From NCBI GenBank assembly GCA_030950765.1, contig JAUZQX010000002.1, positions 1 to 15,762 on the forward strand: 15,762 nt of DNA, written 5' to 3'. The notes beneath the pieces are model-generated. The model ran no database searches. It was not told where the DNA came from and worked only from the letters and a program-made list of their open reading frames with translations. Source of the stretch: Ghiorsea sp. Lineage in GTDB: Bacteria > Pseudomonadota > Zetaproteobacteria > Mariprofundales > Mariprofundaceae. The position numbers and the translations under genes were made by a program. Position 1 is the stretch's first letter. Each line of letters opens with the position of its first letter. Positions 13,908 to 15,762 of this stretch are shown here, in pieces.

Positions 13908-14669
13908 TTGTTATTACTTAGTAAATCCATTGCCCAATTACTGATTCCACCTGGAAGTCTCATTCTTTTGGGTTTAGTTGGTATATTTTTTTGGCAAAAA
14001 CGATGGGGAAAGTGGCTTGCCTTTGCATCATTTGTCTTACTTTGGTTATTCAGCACTGCCCCTGTTAGCAATATGCTCACATCATCTTTAGAGCACCAAT
14101 ATCCAGCGTATAGTTTTAATCAAATCCTACCGAATGACACTGCCATCATCTTGTTAGGCAATGGTGTTCAGGAACAAGCAGCCGATTATCAATTTCGAGA
14201 TACCTTAAACAGGTTCGGCATGATGCGCACCATTTATGCTGCACAAATCGCCAAACAAACGAACCTACCCATCTATGCTACGGGAGGAACCCCTTTAAGT
14301 AAGCGTGTTACCAGTGAAAGCAGTGTTATGAAACATTGGCTCATCAGTTTTGGCGTTGATGCCACAAAGATTCACGAAGAAAACCAAGCCAACACCACTT
14401 GGGAAAATGCTCTTTTTACCAAAACATTGCTTGAAAAGAAAAATATCAACACCGTTGTTTTAGTCACATCTGCATGGCATATGCCTAGGGCAGTTTGGTG
14501 TTTTGAACAACAAGGTTTACATGTTATTCCCGCACCAACCGATTACCTCACTGACCAAGCTGATTATGATATACGAAGCTTTTTACCACGTTGGGATAGG
14601 TTGGCTGACAGTGGTCATGCGCTACATGAATACCTTGGTTTATTTTGGTATAAGCTTAAATACGGTTAG
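13908..14669 (+). CDS. DUF218 membrane protein, ElyC/YdcF-like
   Basis: A DUF218 protein with two N-terminal membrane helices (about residues 9-29 and 36-52 from the chosen start), then a Rossmann-like domain. Visible motifs: DTAIILLGNG (77-86), YATGG (123-127), E137 in the TSESSVM region, NTTWENA (162-168) and VTSAWHMPRA (186-195). The topology is that of E. coli ElyC, a factor in envelope/peptidoglycan or enterobacterial common antigen homeostasis whose biochemistry is unclear. The frame is open to an ATG at 13845 that overlaps the DJ-1 gene by 49 bases and adds a polar, Cys-containing leader. TTG 13908 gives MLLLSKSIAQLLIPPG, which lines up with the family start. Neither has a clear ribosome binding site, so the start is uncertain; translation may be coupled to the upstream gene. 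The stop is four bases from the convergent kinase stop. Confidence 0.85.
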   Translation: MLLLSKSIAQLLIPPGSLILLGLVGIFFWQKRWGKWLAFASFVLLWLFSTAPVSNMLTSSLEHQYPAYSFNQILPNDTAIILLGNGVQEQAADYQFRDTLNRFGMMRTIYAAQIAKQTNLPIYATGGTPLSKRVTSESSVMKHWLISFGVDATKIHEENQANTTWENALFTKTLLEKKNINTVVLVTSAWHMPRAVWCFEQQGLHVIPAPTDYLTDQADYDIRSFLPRWDRLADSGHALHEYLGLFWYKLKYG

Positions 14670-14673
14670 GATG

Positions 14674-15762
14674 CTAACGTAACTGCTGCTGTATCGCCTT
14701 GTTTAACTTATCCATGGTGTACGGTTTTTCAAGTATGCACTCATCCATGCGGGGTAGCTCATCCAAAGTATCATCCTTATCATAACCTGTGACAAAAATA
14801 ACCCGTAAATCACTTTGAATTTCACGCATTTTTTGCACCGCACGTACACCACCCATCACAGGCATGGTCACATCTGTCACCACCAAACTAATTTGGCTCT
14901 GGTACTGCTCAAATAACCGCACCGCTTGTTTACCATGTTTAGCCTCAAGCACCTCATAACCCAAGGCATTCAGCGCATGTTTCTGCGATTCCAACAACAC
15001 TTGATCATCATCCACCAACAAAATCATTTCACCTAAACCAACCGACACCGTACCTGAATCATCAAAATGTTTTTCAACCGCAACCGTATCATCAATAGGA
15101 ATAAACACTTTAAAAGCAGTACCTTTACCTACTTCACTTTGTACTTGGATTTTACCGCCATGACTCTGGATTGCACCAAAACACATCGCCAAACCAAGCC
15201 CCGTACCCTTACCGACTTCTTTGGTCGTATAAAATGGTTCAAATATTTTGCCCATCTGCGCTGCTGTAATACCTTGACCATTATCAATCACTGTAAACGT
15301 AGCATAAGATGCTGCGGTTAACTCAGGGTTACGTTGTTTAAAACGTTCACTAGGAAAATACTTCTCAACCTTTACAATAATCGAAGGCGTTTCCATTCCT
15401 TTCATCGCATCACGTGCATTATTCACCATGTTCATCAACACTTGTTGCAACTGCGTTGCATTGGCACGCACAAGCAGTGGTTGTTCATGGTTTTCAAGCC
15501 GCATTTGTACCTTGTCGGATATAGAAACTTCCGCAAGTTTAAACGCTTCCTTCATAAACAATACCATATCAAATGAAACCAGCTCCACATGATCTTTACG
15601 CGCAAAAGTTAGTAATTGTTTCACCATGTCCGATGCCCGCATGACCAAACGTTCAATATCACCCGTGCGTTTTTGTATGTCTTCATCCTCTTTGGTTTTG
15701 CGTTTAATCATAAATAAATTGGCATTAATGCCAGCCAACATATTATTAAAATCATGGGCAAT
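14674..15762 (-). CDS. Hybrid histidine kinase with receiver domain, N-terminus outside window
   Basis: The frame runs to the window edge, so the input domain is missing. The first visible codons read IAHDFNN, placing the phospho-acceptor histidine at 15754-15756. The rest is complete: HisKA, HATPase with N box NMVNNARDAM, G1 box DNGQGI and G2 box GKGTGLGL, and a C-terminal receiver with DDD in ILLVDDDQ, phospho-acceptor Asp in VVTDVTMPVMGG, T in FVTGYD and K in LEKPYT. The domain order and AHxFNN H-box match the kinase at 1729-3201. Similarity around the H-box is clear (AHEFNNILGGI versus AHDFNNMLAGI), so they are likely paralogues of an NtrB-like hybrid family. A methionine at 15741 lies after the catalytic His and is not a start. 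Confidence 0.93.
   Translation of the reverse strand: MAHDFNNMLAGINANLFMIKRKTKEDEDIQKRTGDIERLVMRASDMVKQLLTFARKDHVELVSFDMVLFMKEAFKLAEVSISDKVQMRLENHEQPLLVRANATQLQQVLMNMVNNARDAMKGMETPSIIVKVEKYFPSERFKQRNPELTAASYATFTVIDNGQGITAAQMGKIFEPFYTTKEVGKGTGLGLAMCFGAIQSHGGKIQVQSEVGKGTAFKVFIPIDDTVAVEKHFDDSGTVSVGLGEMILLVDDDQVLLESQKHALNALGYEVLEAKHGKQAVRLFEQYQSQISLVVTDVTMPVMGGVRAVQKMREIQSDLRVIFVTGYDKDDTLDELPRMDECILEKPYTMDKLNKAIQQQLR

Overview
The window looks like a chromosomal segment of a flagellated, AT-leaning Gram-negative proteobacterium. The evidence is the LptE lipopolysaccharide-assembly lipoprotein, an outer-membrane beta-barrel, flagellar FliD/FliS and two extracytoplasmic c-type cytochromes. The mix of proteobacterial leuS-lptE-holA synteny, NtrB-like hybrid kinases and small multihaem cytochromes would fit an iron-oxidising Zetaproteobacterium (Mariprofundus-like). 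That taxonomic guess is inference and was not checked by any search.

Layout. (1) 1-1676, plus strand: the end of a flagellar filament operon, with the C-terminal part of fliD, a fliT-like gene overlapping it by one base, a 330-bp gap, then fliS. The gap holds a near-consensus sigma-28 (FliA) promoter for fliS and, upstream of it, a nested three-helix element that could be a small structured RNA. (2) 8586-1729, minus strand: a compact operon leuS > lptE > holA > phosphomannomutase > soluble PAS hybrid histidine kinase. All junctions overlap or are within two bases. (3) 8587-8832: divergent promoter region. (4) 8833-11330, plus strand: a two-gene exported module, a TPR plus outer-membrane beta-barrel protein followed by a FecR-domain periplasmic protein. 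(5) 13204-11338, minus strand: two cytochrome c genes. The first has an unusual run of nine Asn-Pro-Cys motifs ahead of a monohaem SoxA/TsdA-like domain; the second is a membrane-anchored pentahaem cytochrome. A strong hairpin separates them. (6) 13339-14669, plus strand: a DJ-1/YajL family gene and a two-TM DUF218 (ElyC/YdcF-like) gene. (7) 15762-14674, minus strand: a second hybrid histidine kinase, cut by the window edge just at its phospho-acceptor histidine.

How the genes may work together. Region 1 makes the filament cap and its export chaperones. Region 2 couples tRNA charging, outer-membrane assembly, replication-clamp loading and sugar-phosphate supply, with a signalling kinase attached at the end. 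Regions 4 and 5 are the accessory part: a surface barrel/FecR pair and a periplasmic electron-transfer pair converge on each other with only seven bases between them. The least ordinary items are the NPC-repeat cytochrome, the TPR-barrel/FecR pair and the structured element with the FliA promoter before fliS. No tRNA, rRNA, CRISPR array, insertion sequence or prophage gene was seen.
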